A stretch of 64,000 bases of DNA from assembly GCF_000706765.1 (NCBI RefSeq), contig NZ_CP006018.1, positions 310,001 through 374,000 of the forward strand, read 5' to 3'. Shown piece by piece: positions 54,093 through 62,956 of the stretch (position 1 is the first letter of the stretch; every line of letters starts with the position of its first letter). The position numbers were made by a program, and so were the translations under genes. The DNA comes from Bifidobacterium [indicum] DSM 20214 = LMG 11587. GTDB taxonomy: Bacteria > Actinomycetota > Actinomycetes > Actinomycetales > Bifidobacteriaceae. The notes under the pieces are model-generated. The model did not search any database, was not told the origin of the DNA, and saw only the letters and a list, made by a program, of their open reading frames with translations.

Positions 54093-55958
54093 ATGATGGG
54101 TGTACATAGTCAACTTCGTCGGGGGCTTTCCCTGGCGACAGCCGTGGCTGCCCTCCTGGGGGTGTCCCTGGTTGGGGTGGGGTCGGCCAGCGCCGATACC
54201 ACGGTCGATGTGAGTGCCAACGACGGTCAGATAACGTTGAAGAACGCCGTTGCCGGGCACAAGTATGCGGCGGTCGAGATCGCCACCTACCAGGATGCCA
54301 CGGTCAACGGTGACAACAAGGTGAGCAACATTTCAATCGCGACCGTTCCGGATCTCGTGGCGGATGCCGAAGCCGCCCTCGCCGAGGCCAGAGGTGGAGC
54401 GACTTCTGACCCGGCCTATGCCAACAACCCTGTAGGCGAGGTGGCCAGCAAGTGGTTGGGCTATGCCTCCCCGGGCAGCGAGGACACGGTATCGAATTCG
54501 GGTTCGGCTGCAGATGCCTGGGGCCGTGACGGCAAGCTTCGTCAGTTTGTCACCGCCCTAGCCAAGACATCGACCTTCACCACCAAGGTGACGGGGTCGA
54601 CCGCCACGGTTACTCCTGCCGCCGATGGGGATGCCAGCCTGTCCAGCCTTCCCGAAGGCCTGTATATCATCTCCGATGTCACTAATGTTCAGGGAAGCAC
54701 CAACACGCGTATCAACTCGATCCCCATGCTGGTGGGTACCACCGTCGGCCCCGAACACATCACCGACTTCGTTGACGGCATGCCTGTGGGAACCATCAAC
54801 ATCAAGGATGATGAAAACAGCATCTCCAAGGAGCTCATCCAGACTGATGCCGACCGCGGTGCCTCGGTCTCAATCGGTGACTACCTCCACTATCGCCTGA
54901 CCCTGAAGGTTCCTCTGACCACAGGATTCAACCCGGATACCTTCGTGTACAAGGTCACTGATACCCCTGGCAAGGGATTGGACTTCGTCAGCGACGAAGC
55001 CCATCCTGTTGTGGTGAAGGCCAGGTCCGGGAGCGATGCCGCGGCAACGGCCCAGGATGCCGCAAGTTACATAGTCACCCCTGGCACTCCGACCGATGGC
55101 GCCACCGGAGTGGAGTTCGATCTGACCAAACTGGTCGTGAACAACGATCCGGCCACCAGGCTGACCTGGAAGGACCCCATCACCATTGATTACTACATGC
55201 GAGTCAATGATTCCGCCCAGGCCGGTAAGCTCTCCAATTCGGCAAAGCTGACCTTCTCGAACCAGCCCGGTGGCGGGTCGACCGGAACCATCGTCACGCC
55301 CGACACTCCGACCAATGCGGCCTACTTCTACAACTTCAAGATCCGTAAGGTCGCCAAGAGCGATGGTGCGGCTCTGACTGATGCCGAGTTCTCCGTGACC
55401 CGGTCGGACGGCACCGCTCCGCTCTGGTTCAACGAGCAGAGTGCAGGCAAGTACATGCTCGCCATGAACCAATCCGCACCGGCAACGGGGCAGAACCAGA
55501 CGACCGTCCTCAAGACCGACAATACGGGCACCCTGTCCGTCGATGGTCTCAGTGCCGGCAAGTACAGCGTTGCAGAGACCAAGCAGCCTGACGGTTACTC
55601 GTCGGCCTTCAAGCCTACGTTCAATGTCGATATCGTCCTGGAGAAGACGGGCAGCAAGCCCGATGCAAGCAAGCCCGTCATCACCAACGAGGCGGATACC
55701 TGGGGACTCGTCGCTGCTACGACCACCAACCAGGCCCAGGTCAGCCAGCCTGTCTATGATGCCAACCACGTCCTGACGTCGCCCTGGTCGCAGGGCTTCC
55801 CCAACGCAATCACCATCAACAACGTCAAGTCCATTTCCCAGCTGCCTCTTACCGGTGGTGCCGGAATCATCCTGGCGGTCCTGCTCGCCCTGGTGCTGGC
55901 AGGTGCGGCAGGTGTGCTGATTGTTGTGAGGAACCGCACCAACAAGATGCGAGTCTGA
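54093..55958 (+). CDS. Major pilin subunit (FimA-like) with LPLTG
   Basis: A 621-residue secreted pilin: signal peptide (SLATAVAALLGVSLVGVGSASA|D), D2-type isopeptide/pilin domain (VSIGDYLHYRLTLKVP), a second beta domain with the E-box YSVAETKQPDGY near the C-terminus, and the sorting signal LPLTG (55842-55856) with helix and basic tail. The expected pilin-motif YPKN is not seen; at the equivalent place the sequence is GTINIKDDENSISKEL, where the NIK lysine may serve instead. AAGGAGAAG precedes the ATG at 54093; ATG at 54096 is also possible. It follows the tip gene after 53 bases and should be polymerised by SrtC. Confidence 0.88.
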   Translation: MMGVHSQLRRGLSLATAVAALLGVSLVGVGSASADTTVDVSANDGQITLKNAVAGHKYAAVEIATYQDATVNGDNKVSNISIATVPDLVADAEAALAEARGGATSDPAYANNPVGEVASKWLGYASPGSEDTVSNSGSAADAWGRDGKLRQFVTALAKTSTFTTKVTGSTATVTPAADGDASLSSLPEGLYIISDVTNVQGSTNTRINSIPMLVGTTVGPEHITDFVDGMPVGTINIKDDENSISKELIQTDADRGASVSIGDYLHYRLTLKVPLTTGFNPDTFVYKVTDTPGKGLDFVSDEAHPVVVKARSGSDAAATAQDAASYIVTPGTPTDGATGVEFDLTKLVVNNDPATRLTWKDPITIDYYMRVNDSAQAGKLSNSAKLTFSNQPGGGSTGTIVTPDTPTNAAYFYNFKIRKVAKSDGAALTDAEFSVTRSDGTAPLWFNEQSAGKYMLAMNQSAPATGQNQTTVLKTDNTGTLSVDGLSAGKYSVAETKQPDGYSSAFKPTFNVDIVLEKTGSKPDASKPVITNEADTWGLVAATTTNQAQVSQPVYDANHVLTSPWSQGFPNAITINNVKSISQLPLTGGAGIILAVLLALVLAGAAGVLIVVRNRTNKMRV

Positions 55959-55989
55959 GGTGAGCCGGTAAGGTAAGCCGCGGTTTCGC

Positions 55990-56033
55990 AGGTCCGGTGC
56001 CGAAGAGGTAATCACCTCTTCGGCACCGGACCT
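55990..56033 (+). terminator. 20-bp perfect hairpin terminating the pilus operon
   Basis: Arms 55990-56009 and 56014-56033 (AGGTCCGGTG... with ...CACCGGACCT) are fully complementary around an AATC tetraloop, followed by TTTATG. An unusually long perfect stem that may also protect the 3' end. Confidence 0.85.
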
Positions 56034-56163
56034 TTATGTATGCAGGCTCTTCATGGGAAAGGCGGGGGCATGGTAAGGGGCGACCCTTCGCGGGTACAGG
56101 AGGACATGCGCGGCTCGGAATAGGCGGAAGAGTGGTGTTGCCAAATAGGCGGAAAAGGAAGAG

Positions 56164-56236
56164 AGCCACTTGACAGAATCGAACTGTCGACCTTCTCATT
56201 ACGAGTGAGACGCTCTGCCAACTGAGCTAAAGTGGC
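56164..56236 (-). tRNA. tRNA-Thr (anticodon CGT)
   Basis: Acceptor GCCACTT (56230-56236) pairs with AAGTGGC; TCTCA/TGAGA anticodon stem with loop CTCGTAA gives CGT (codon ACG). D-arm TAGCTCAGTTGGCAGAGC and T-arm CAGTTCGATTCTG are canonical. CCA is not encoded. Confidence 0.96.
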
Positions 56237-56355
56237 CTTTCGCCATCCCCTGCGAGGACAGCGCAACCAATGATACATGATGACCGGGATAAAAACGCCC
56301 TCTGACGGTTCGTAACGACGGGTGCGGTGTACAAGCTTATTGACACAATGGGGGT

Positions 56356-57480
56356 ATGGATCTCGACGATTTCTATGCCATCATTCCCGCCGGGGGAGTG
56401 GGTACCAGGCTCTGGCCGCTCAGCCGCCAGGCCCGCCCCAAGTTCCTTTATGACCTCCTGGGGTCGGGAAGGACCATGATCCAGGGTACCTTCGACCGTC
56501 TGGCAGGCATCTGCGGGGAGGGCCACGTGGTGGTCTCTACCGGGCAGAGGCATGTGGACCAGGTCCGCCAGCAGCTTCCCAAGCTTGGCGATGAGGCCGT
56601 TTTCGCCGAGCCTGTGCCCAGGGACTCAACAGCGGCCATCGCCCTGGCCACTGCCGTTCTGTCCCGACGGCACGGGGACCGGATAGTGGTCGGATCCTTC
56701 GCGGCCGATCACGTGATTCGCGATGACCGGGCCTTCGGTCGTTCCGTCAGACAGGCCGTGGCCGCAGCCCGAGCCGGGTATGTGACCACGATCGGCATCG
56801 CGGCCTCAAGGCCCTCCACGGCTTTCGGATATATCCACCAGGGGCCTTCCCTGGCCGACGAGATTCCCGATGCCCCTGATGCCCACCTGGTCAGCGAGTT
56901 TGTCGAGAAGCCCGATGCATCGACGGCGCAGGCCTACCTGTCCACGGGTGAGTACCGCTGGAATGCGGGCATGTTCGTCATGAGGGCCGATGTTGTTCTG
57001 GGTTGTCTGAAACGGTACCTGCCCGAACTTCATTCCAGCATCATGGCCATTGCCGAGGCCTGGGACCGGGGTGCCGATGAGCGTCAGGAGGCCATGGAGC
57101 AGTACTGGCCGGGCATTCAGAAGATCGCCTTCGACTATGCCGTGGCCGAGCCCCTCTCGACTGCCGGAGGGGTTGCCATGGTCCCCGGCGGCTTCGACTG
57201 GGATGACATCGGCGACTTCAACTCCGTGGCCGGCCTCCTACCCTCATCGGGTAGGCGCAACATCAAGATTCTCGGCGACTCCGACCAGGTGGTCTCCCTG
57301 GACTCCGGTGGCGACATGGTCGTGCCCGACGGGGGACGCACCATCGCCCTCCTGGGAGTGGACGACATGATTGTCGTCGATACCCCGGATGCCCTCCTGG
57401 TGGCTCCCAGGGCCCGAAGTCAGGAGGTCAAGGACATGGTGGGCAAACTCTCCCAGTATGGGCGTGACGACATCCTCTGA
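56356..57480 (+). CDS. manC: Mannose-1-phosphate guanylyltransferase
   Basis: A 374-residue GDP-mannose pyrophosphorylase with the nucleotidyltransferase signature IIPAGGVGTRLWPLSRQARPKF, PRDSTAAIALA and FVEKPD. It lacks the C-terminal isomerase domain of bifunctional ManC/AlgA. GDP-mannose feeds cell-envelope polysaccharide and glycolipid synthesis. No strong ribosome site is visible before the ATG at 56356, which matches the family start. It is a single-gene unit between tRNA-Thr and a terminator. Confidence 0.93.
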   Translation: MDLDDFYAIIPAGGVGTRLWPLSRQARPKFLYDLLGSGRTMIQGTFDRLAGICGEGHVVVSTGQRHVDQVRQQLPKLGDEAVFAEPVPRDSTAAIALATAVLSRRHGDRIVVGSFAADHVIRDDRAFGRSVRQAVAAARAGYVTTIGIAASRPSTAFGYIHQGPSLADEIPDAPDAHLVSEFVEKPDASTAQAYLSTGEYRWNAGMFVMRADVVLGCLKRYLPELHSSIMAIAEAWDRGADERQEAMEQYWPGIQKIAFDYAVAEPLSTAGGVAMVPGGFDWDDIGDFNSVAGLLPSSGRRNIKILGDSDQVVSLDSGGDMVVPDGGRTIALLGVDDMIVVDTPDALLVAPRARSQEVKDMVGKLSQYGRDDIL

Positions 57481-57512
57481 GGGTCGCCCAGAGCCGGACA
57501 CTCCGTATCCGC

Positions 57513-57557
57513 AACCGCCGATTCACCGCCGGACCACCTGGGTGATTGGCGGTTTTT
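57513..57557 (+). terminator. Intrinsic terminator after manC
   Basis: AACCGCC pairs with GGCGGTT, extended by ATTCACC opposite GGTGATT with mismatches, then five T. Confidence 0.75.
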
Positions 57558-57670
57558 GTTGTCTTCTGTCCGCTTTTGTGAGTAGCTTGGTAGGAGACCC
57601 AAGCCTGGGTGGGTGCTGGCGGAGATCGGTTCCCATGTCGGGCATGCAGTCACGAAAGGACCTATAGAAC

Positions 57671-59365
57671 ATGGCCATCAATCCTCCAGTAGATGCGACG
57701 CAGACCAAGGCCTGGGCGGCCTTGCAGGATCACTTCCAGTCCTTGCAGGACGAAGGCATCGACCTGCGCGCCTGGTTCGCGAACGACCCCCAGCGCACCG
57801 AGAAGCTGAGTTTCGAGGCCGGGGACCTCCACTTCGATCTTTCCAAGAACCTGATTCAGCCCGAGACCCTCTCCCTCCTGGCCCAGCTGGGCAGGGAGGT
57901 CAAGCTTGACGAGCGCATCGAGAGCATGTTCAAGGGCGAGCACATCAACAACACCGAGGACCGGGCCGTGCTCCACACCGCCCTGCGTATGCCCGAGGAG
58001 GACCGGGGCAGCCTGGTCGTCGACGGCCAGGATGTGGTCGGCGACGTGCGCGACACCCTGAAGCGGATCTACGCCTTCGCGGACCAGGTTCGCTCCGGTG
58101 AATGGACCGGTGTGTCCGGCAAGAGGATCACCACCGTGGTCAACATCGGCATCGGTGGTTCCGACCTGGGGCCGGTCATGGCCTATGAGGCCCTGAAGCC
58201 TTACGCCGACGCTGGCATCTCCGCCCGCTACGTCTCCAACATCGACCCCAACGACCTGGCCGAGAAGACCCGCGACCTGGATCCGGAGACCACCCTCTTC
58301 ATCATCGTCTCCAAGACCTTCACCACCCTTGAGACCCTGACCAATGCCCGCCAGGCCCGTTCCTGGCTCCTGGACCACCTCAAGGCCCAGGGTGCCGTCG
58401 ACGGTTCCGACGCCCAGTCGGCCGAGGCCATCCGCAAGCACTTCATCGCCGTCTCCACGGCTCTTGACAAGGTCGAGGACTTCGGCATCGATCCGACCAA
58501 CGCCTTTGGCTTCTGGAACTGGGTCGGTGGCCGCTATTCGGTCGACTCCGCCGTGGGCACCTCCCTGGCCATCACCATCGGACCCGAGCGGTTCGAGGAG
58601 TTCCTGGCCGGGTTCAACGCCATCGATCGCTACTTCCGCGACACCCCCCTGGAAGAGAACGTCGTGGCCCTGATGGGTCTGCTCAATGTCTGGTATGTGA
58701 ACTTCTTCGGGGCCCACTCCCATGCGGTGCTGCCCTATGACCAGTACCTGCACCGCTTCCCGGCCTATCTGCAGCAGCTGACCATGGAGTCCAACGGAAA
58801 GTCCGTCCGCTGGGACGGCACCCCCGTCACCTCAATGACCGGCGAGATCTTCTGGGGCGAGCCGGGTACCAATGGCCAGCACGCCTTCTACCAGCTGATT
58901 CATCAGGGCACCAGGCTGATTCCGGCCGACTTCATCGCCTTCGCCAACACCCCCAACCCGGCCAAGGATGAGGACCAGGATGTCCACGAGCTCTTCCTGG
59001 CCAACTACTTCGCCCAGACCAAGGCCCTGGCCTTCGGCAAGACCGCCGATGAGGTCCGCGCGGAGGGTACCGACGAGTCCATCGTGCCGGCACGTGTCTT
59101 CACCGGGAACAGGCCCACCACCTCCATCCTCGGTGATGACCTGACCCCGCGCTCCCTGGGTGAGCTGATCGCCCTCTACGAGCACATCACCCTGACCGAG
59201 GGGACCGTCTGGGGCGTTGACTCCTTCGACCAGTGGGGCGTTGAGCTCGGCAAGAAGCTGGCCAAGGAAATCACCCCGGCCATCTCCCAGGACGACCAGG
59301 CCCTGGCCGCCCAGGACCAGTCCACCCGCTCCCTGATCGAGTTCTACAGGGCCCACCGCCACTGA
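57671..59365 (+). CDS. pgi: Glucose-6-phosphate isomerase
   Basis: Pgi interconverts glucose-6-phosphate and fructose-6-phosphate; in bifidobacteria the latter feeds the fructose-6-phosphate phosphoketolase shunt. The 564-residue protein has [14 protein letters not shown], the [10 protein letters not shown] signature and the C-terminal signature [14 protein letters not shown]. Codon use is strongly C-ending, as in highly expressed genes. AAAGGACCTATAGAAC precedes the ATG. It is followed by a hairpin-rich gap and rplS. Confidence 0.98.
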   Translation: MAINPPVDATQTKAWAALQDHFQSLQDEGIDLRAWFANDPQRTEKLSFEAGDLHFDLSKNLIQPETLSLLAQLGREVKLDERIESMFKGEHINNTEDRAVLHTALRMPEEDRGSLVVDGQDVVGDVRDTLKRIYAFADQVRSGEWTGVSGKRITTVVNIGIGGSDLGPVMAYEALKPYADAGISARYVSNIDPNDLAEKTRDLDPETTLFIIVSKTFTTLETLTNARQARSWLLDHLKAQGAVDGSDAQSAEAIRKHFIAVSTALDKVEDFGIDPTNAFGFWNWVGGRYSVDSAVGTSLAITIGPERFEEFLAGFNAIDRYFRDTPLEENVVALMGLLNVWYVNFFGAHSHAVLPYDQYLHRFPAYLQQLTMESNGKSVRWDGTPVTSMTGEIFWGEPGTNGQHAFYQLIHQGTRLIPADFIAFANTPNPAKDEDQDVHELFLANYFAQTKALAFGKTADEVRAEGTDESIVPARVFTGNRPTTSILGDDLTPRSLGELIALYEHITLTEGTVWGVDSFDQWGVELGKKLAKEITPAISQDDQALAAQDQSTRSLIEFYRAHRH

Positions 59366-59424
59366 TCCATCCGGTAGGGTCCAAAGGGTCCCGACCTGGT
59401 GTATCATTGAACAGTTGCAATGCC

Positions 59425-59483
59425 GGAGGGGGAGTTGCCGCATAGGCTCCCCCTCCTTCTGGGTCCAGCCGGTCAAGACCGGC
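59425..59483 (+). promoter_or_regulatory. Two hairpins between pgi and rplS
   Basis: GGAGGGGGAG/CTCCCCCTCC (59425-59456), a perfect 10-bp stem, and GCCGGT-CAAG-ACCGGC (59468-59483). The first may end pgi; alternatively both belong to an L19 leader. Neither is followed by a long T-run. Confidence 0.5.
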
Positions 59484-59594
59484 GGATCGGCATCCCCCGA
59501 CGGCAGACCGTTGGGTTGAGAACGGCTCCCTGCCGCCGAACGTGGGAGAGAGCCCGGAACATGGGTCGGTGTGCGGCGGCCATGGAGGAACAGC

Positions 59595-59963
59595 ATGAAC
59601 GCCATTCAGGAATTTGATGCCAGCCACATGAAGCCCGCGGAGGAGATCCCGGACTTCCGCCCCGGCGATACCGTCGAGGTCAATGTGAACATCAAGGAAG
59701 GCAACAACACCCGTATCCAGGCCTTCACCGGCGTGGTGATCGCCCGTCAGGGTGCAGGTGTGCGCGAGACCATCATGGTCCGCAAGGTCAGCTTCGGTGT
59801 GGGTGTGGAGCGTCGCTTCCCCCTGCACTCCCCGCAGATCGATTCCATCAAGGTCCTGCGTCGTGGTCGTGTCCGCCGCGCCAAGCTCTACTACCTGCGT
59901 AACCTGCACGGCAAGGCCGCACGTATCGTTGAGCGTCGCGACAACAAGGCCGAGACCAAGTAG
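59595..59963 (+). CDS. rplS: 50S ribosomal protein L19
   Basis: A 122-residue L19 with [33 protein letters not shown] and [32 protein letters not shown]. The ATG at 59595 has GGAGGAA six bases ahead. In many actinobacteria rplS, lepB and rnhB are consecutive, as here. Confidence 0.98.
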   Translation: MNAIQEFDASHMKPAEEIPDFRPGDTVEVNVNIKEGNNTRIQAFTGVVIARQGAGVRETIMVRKVSFGVGVERRFPLHSPQIDSIKVLRRGRVRRAKLYYLRNLHGKAARIVERRDNKAETK

Positions 59964-60118
59964 TTTCATCCTTGCCGACCCGGAGGCCATTCAGGTCCCC
60001 GGGTCTTTCTTTTCCCGACTAGAGTTTGCAGTGGAGACCCTTCCTGGTGGGTGGTGCAGCAGGTGGGGGCAGGCGGTATCGGGCCGGATTTCAGATGCCT
60101 CAAGCAGAAGGAGCGAGC

Positions 60119-60154
60119 ATGTTGGTTCTCCCCAGTCAGGTGGTATCAGGATGA
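60119..60154 (+). CDS. 11-codon upstream ORF coupled to lepB
   Basis: ATG at 60119 follows AGAAGGAGCGAGC, a strong ribosome site, and reads MLVLPSQVVSG before TGA. That stop overlaps the lepB ATG as ATGA (60151-60154). lepB itself has only a weak site, so ribosomes terminating here probably reinitiate on lepB. Confidence 0.5.
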   Translation: MLVLPSQVVSG

Positions 60155-60921
60155 ACGCGGAACCCAGGCACGGGTCCAAGGTGCCCTTCGGAACTTCGGT
60201 CCGCGATATCGCCACCAGCTTCGGTGATCGCGACCCCTTACCGGAAGATGATCCCGCACCATATGAGCGCCCGGCATCGGGAGGGGAGCCAGGGTCCTCC
60301 AATGAGGTCAAAGCCCTGATTCAGGTCGTGGTCGACATAGTGTCGGTGCTGGCTGTTGTGGCCTTTTGCAGACTCTTCGTCATGGCCCCCTTCGTCATTC
60401 CCTCCGGTTCCATGGAGAACACGCTGGGCATCAATGACCGAATCCTGACCACCAACGGCATCACCAGGGGTATGGCCAAGCCCCGCAGGGGGGATGTCAT
60501 CGTCTTCACCGACCCCGGCAACTGGCTGGACAACTCTTCGCAGGTCGGGCAGAAGAGCGATTACCTGGTCAAGCGGCTTATCGGCATGCCAGGCGATACG
60601 GTGGCCTGCAAGGGGAGCGGGTACCCCGTAACGGTCAACGGTGTGGCCCTGGATGAGCATTCCTATCTTCGCCCGGGTGTCCAGCCGAGTGGTTTCCCCT
60701 TCGAGGTCACGGTCAAGGCGGACCATGTCTTCGTCATGGGCGATAACCGCTCTAACTCGGCCGATTCCCGCTATCATCTCGATGATTCGAACGGTGGTCA
60801 AGTGCCCATGGAGAACATCAAGGGGACTGCCATGGTGACCTACTTCCCCTTCGGCAGCTGGAAATTCCTGAACAATCGGCATTCCGTCTTCGACGCGGTT
60901 CCCGACAGGCAACCCAGGTAG
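60151..60921 (+). CDS. lepB: Signal peptidase I
   Basis: LepB removes signal peptides from Sec/Tat substrates at the outer membrane face. The 256-residue protein has a long hydrophilic N-terminus, one membrane helix (VVVDIVSVLAVVAFCRLFVMA), catalytic Ser87 in PSGSMENT and general base Lys141 in YLVKRLIGMPGD, and the MGDNRSNSADSR box. It lies between rplS and rnhB; rnhB starts nine bases after its stop. It would process the secreted proteins in this window. Confidence 0.95.
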   Translation: MNAEPRHGSKVPFGTSVRDIATSFGDRDPLPEDDPAPYERPASGGEPGSSNEVKALIQVVVDIVSVLAVVAFCRLFVMAPFVIPSGSMENTLGINDRILTTNGITRGMAKPRRGDVIVFTDPGNWLDNSSQVGQKSDYLVKRLIGMPGDTVACKGSGYPVTVNGVALDEHSYLRPGVQPSGFPFEVTVKADHVFVMGDNRSNSADSRYHLDDSNGGQVPMENIKGTAMVTYFPFGSWKFLNNRHSVFDAVPDRQPR

Positions 60922-60930
60922 GGACGGCGG

Positions 60931-61617
60931 ATGCATCCCATACCCACCCTGGCCCTTGAGTCGGAACTTGCGGCAGGGGGAGCGGACTTCGTTTTTGGGC
61001 TGGATGAGGTGGGGCGCGGAGCCTTGGCCGGCCCGGTCATGGTCGGTGTCGTGGCCTTGAAATCCGCGGATCTTCCCAGATTGAAGGTGCCTGCCGGGGT
61101 GGCTGATTCGAAGATGCTGACCGCCGCCCGTCGGGAGGCCATCCATCTTGATCTTGAGAACTGGGCCGAGGCCTGGGCCGTCGGGTCCTGTTCGAATCAT
61201 GAAGTCGACGAGTGGGGCATCACGCATGCCCTGGGCATCGCCGCCCTACGCGCCCTGGCTGATGTCGAAGCGCGGCTTGACCTGGGGCCGGACTCCTTCC
61301 CGGCGGCCATTCTGGACGGTACCAGCGACTTTATAACCAAGGCCGCCGACAGCTTTGACGCCCCGACCCTACCCCTCCTGCCGACCGTCACCACGAAGGT
61401 CAAAGGTGATGTATCCTGCGCCACGGTGGCAAGTGCGGCCGTCATCGCCAAGGTGACCAGGGACCGGCTCATGGTTCGCCTGGCCCAGGAGCGGGCCGAC
61501 GTGGCCCCCTACCACTGGGAGAAGAACAAGGGGTACGGTTCCGCCGAGCACATTGAAGCCATCAGGCAGCATGGCCCCTCCGACCTCCACCGTGTCAGTT
61601 GGCACCTGACGGGGTGA
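60931..61617 (+). CDS. rnhB: Ribonuclease HII
   Basis: RNase HII removes ribonucleotides embedded in DNA. The 228-residue protein has the N-terminal GLDEVGRGALAGPV with metal-binding Asp25 and Glu26, the VADSKML segment, LDGTSDF and the C-terminal HWEKNKGYGSAEH. It follows lepB after nine bases in the same direction. Confidence 0.95.
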   Translation: MHPIPTLALESELAAGGADFVFGLDEVGRGALAGPVMVGVVALKSADLPRLKVPAGVADSKMLTAARREAIHLDLENWAEAWAVGSCSNHEVDEWGITHALGIAALRALADVEARLDLGPDSFPAAILDGTSDFITKAADSFDAPTLPLLPTVTTKVKGDVSCATVASAAVIAKVTRDRLMVRLAQERADVAPYHWEKNKGYGSAEHIEAIRQHGPSDLHRVSWHLTG

Positions 61618-61653
61618 CTCAGGTCTCGGCCGGTGATCCTCCCCTCTCCGGGC

Positions 61654-61659
61654 TATGAT
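61654..61659 (+). promoter_or_regulatory. Candidate -10 of the second lacI gene
   Basis: TATGAT lies about 37 bases before the start of the LacI-family gene. No good -35 is visible. Confidence 0.35.
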
Positions 61660-61695
61660 CGGAGCAGTCGGTACGGGTTTCGGGAAGAAGGATAT

Positions 61696-62817
61696 ATGCC
61701 TCCAGGCAGCAGGGAGCGGCGTCGTTCCGGCCGCCCGTCCATGGTTGAAGTGGCCCGGTTGGCCGGAGTCTCCCATCAGACCGTTTCGCGTGTCATCAAC
61801 AAGTCCAAGGACGTTTCCGAGCCGACCCGCCTCAAAGTGGAAGCGGCCATACGGCAGCTGGGGTACCGACCCAGCAACTCGGCCAGGGCCCTGGCCTCCA
61901 GCCACAGCAGGACCATAGGCCTGGTGGCGGGTGGGGTCAGTCTCTATGGTCCTGTTTCCACCATCACCGCCATCGAGACGGTCGCGCGTTCGCATGGGCT
62001 CTTCATGTCGGTCATGATGGTCGACGAAGCCACCTGCACCCAGCAGGGATTCCAGGAACTGTGTGGGACCTTCCTGGAGCAGAACGTCGATGCCTTCATC
62101 TTCATCACGCCCACCGACACCATGTTCCAGGCGGCCTGCCAGGTGAATGTGACCCAGCCCAGGGTCATCGTCACCTCCACCCACGGAGGTATGGGCATTG
62201 AGGAGGCCCTGAGTCATAATCTCGGCTCCGACCGGGTGGCCTTGACGGGAATCGACCAGTGGGGGGCCATCCAGCAGGTGGTCAGGCAGCTGGTGCAACT
62301 GGGGCACCGTCGGGTGCTCTACATGGCCGGACCGCCTGAATGGCGTGACGCCTCGACCCGTCTGGCCTCCTGGTGGAAGGCCTGTGCCCGATATCACGTC
62401 AAGACAGCCGTGGTTCACGCGCGCAGCTGGGAATCCGCGGAGTCGTACACCCTGATGAACCACCTGATCGACGAACGGGGTATGACCGGGCGGTCCATGC
62501 CGACCGCAGTGGTCACCGCCAATGACAATCAGGCCGTGGGTGTGGCCAGGTCCCTTCAGGAGCACGGCATCCGTATTCCGCAGGACGTGAGTCTGGCCGG
62601 ATTCGATGACATCCCCACTGTCGACAACCTGAATCCGCCCCTCTCGACCGTACGTCCCCGATTCGAAGAGTTGGGAACGGCGACCATGCGCCAGCTCCTG
62701 GCCATGTTGCACCAGGGCAGGCCGGTCGATTTTCCGGTCACCAGGCACGGTGTGGGCCTCATCCAGGCTGATGTGGTACCCCGCAGATCCCTGGGCCGGG
62801 CCGTCCGGCGTTCCTGA
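61696..62817 (+). CDS. LacI family transcriptional regulator (upstream of FGGY kinase)
   Basis: A 373-residue LacI-type regulator: helix-turn-helix MVEVARLAGVSHQTVSRVINKSKDVS, hinge NSARALAS, effector domain with TANDNQAVGVARSLQEHGIRIPQDVSLAGFDDIP. The ATG at 61696 has GAAGAAGGA ahead. It is followed by a promoter with a cre-like operator and an FGGY sugar kinase on the same strand, so it probably represses that transport/catabolic unit. In bifidobacteria, LacI regulators beside ara genes are known as AraR-type, but I cannot assign this one. Confidence 0.9.
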   Translation: MPPGSRERRRSGRPSMVEVARLAGVSHQTVSRVINKSKDVSEPTRLKVEAAIRQLGYRPSNSARALASSHSRTIGLVAGGVSLYGPVSTITAIETVARSHGLFMSVMMVDEATCTQQGFQELCGTFLEQNVDAFIFITPTDTMFQAACQVNVTQPRVIVTSTHGGMGIEEALSHNLGSDRVALTGIDQWGAIQQVVRQLVQLGHRRVLYMAGPPEWRDASTRLASWWKACARYHVKTAVVHARSWESAESYTLMNHLIDERGMTGRSMPTAVVTANDNQAVGVARSLQEHGIRIPQDVSLAGFDDIPTVDNLNPPLSTVRPRFEELGTATMRQLLAMLHQGRPVDFPVTRHGVGLIQADVVPRRSLGRAVRRS

Positions 62818-62838
62818 CGACGCCTGACATCACCACGC

Positions 62839-62867
62839 TTGCCGGAAAAGGCGATCGCTACTATGCT
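62839..62867 (+). promoter_or_regulatory. Candidate promoter of the FGGY kinase
   Basis: TTGCCG (62839-62844) and TATGCT (62862-62867) are 17 bases apart. The operator at 62881 would lie near the transcription start. Confidence 0.55.
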
Positions 62868-62880
62868 GTTCACTAGGCAA

Positions 62881-62894
62881 TGTGAGCGTTAACA
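62881..62894 (+). promoter_or_regulatory. LacI-family operator (cre-like)
   Basis: TGTGAGCGTTAACA fits the LacI/CcpA-type consensus TGWNANCGNTNWCA at every defined position, with CG centre. It is 63 bases before the kinase start and just after the candidate promoter. Confidence 0.65.
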
Positions 62895-62956
62895 GTCCTT
62901 GTTTTCAGACTGCGATGAGTCTGAAGGACCAGGGGCGGCCAGCAAAGGAGCGGACC

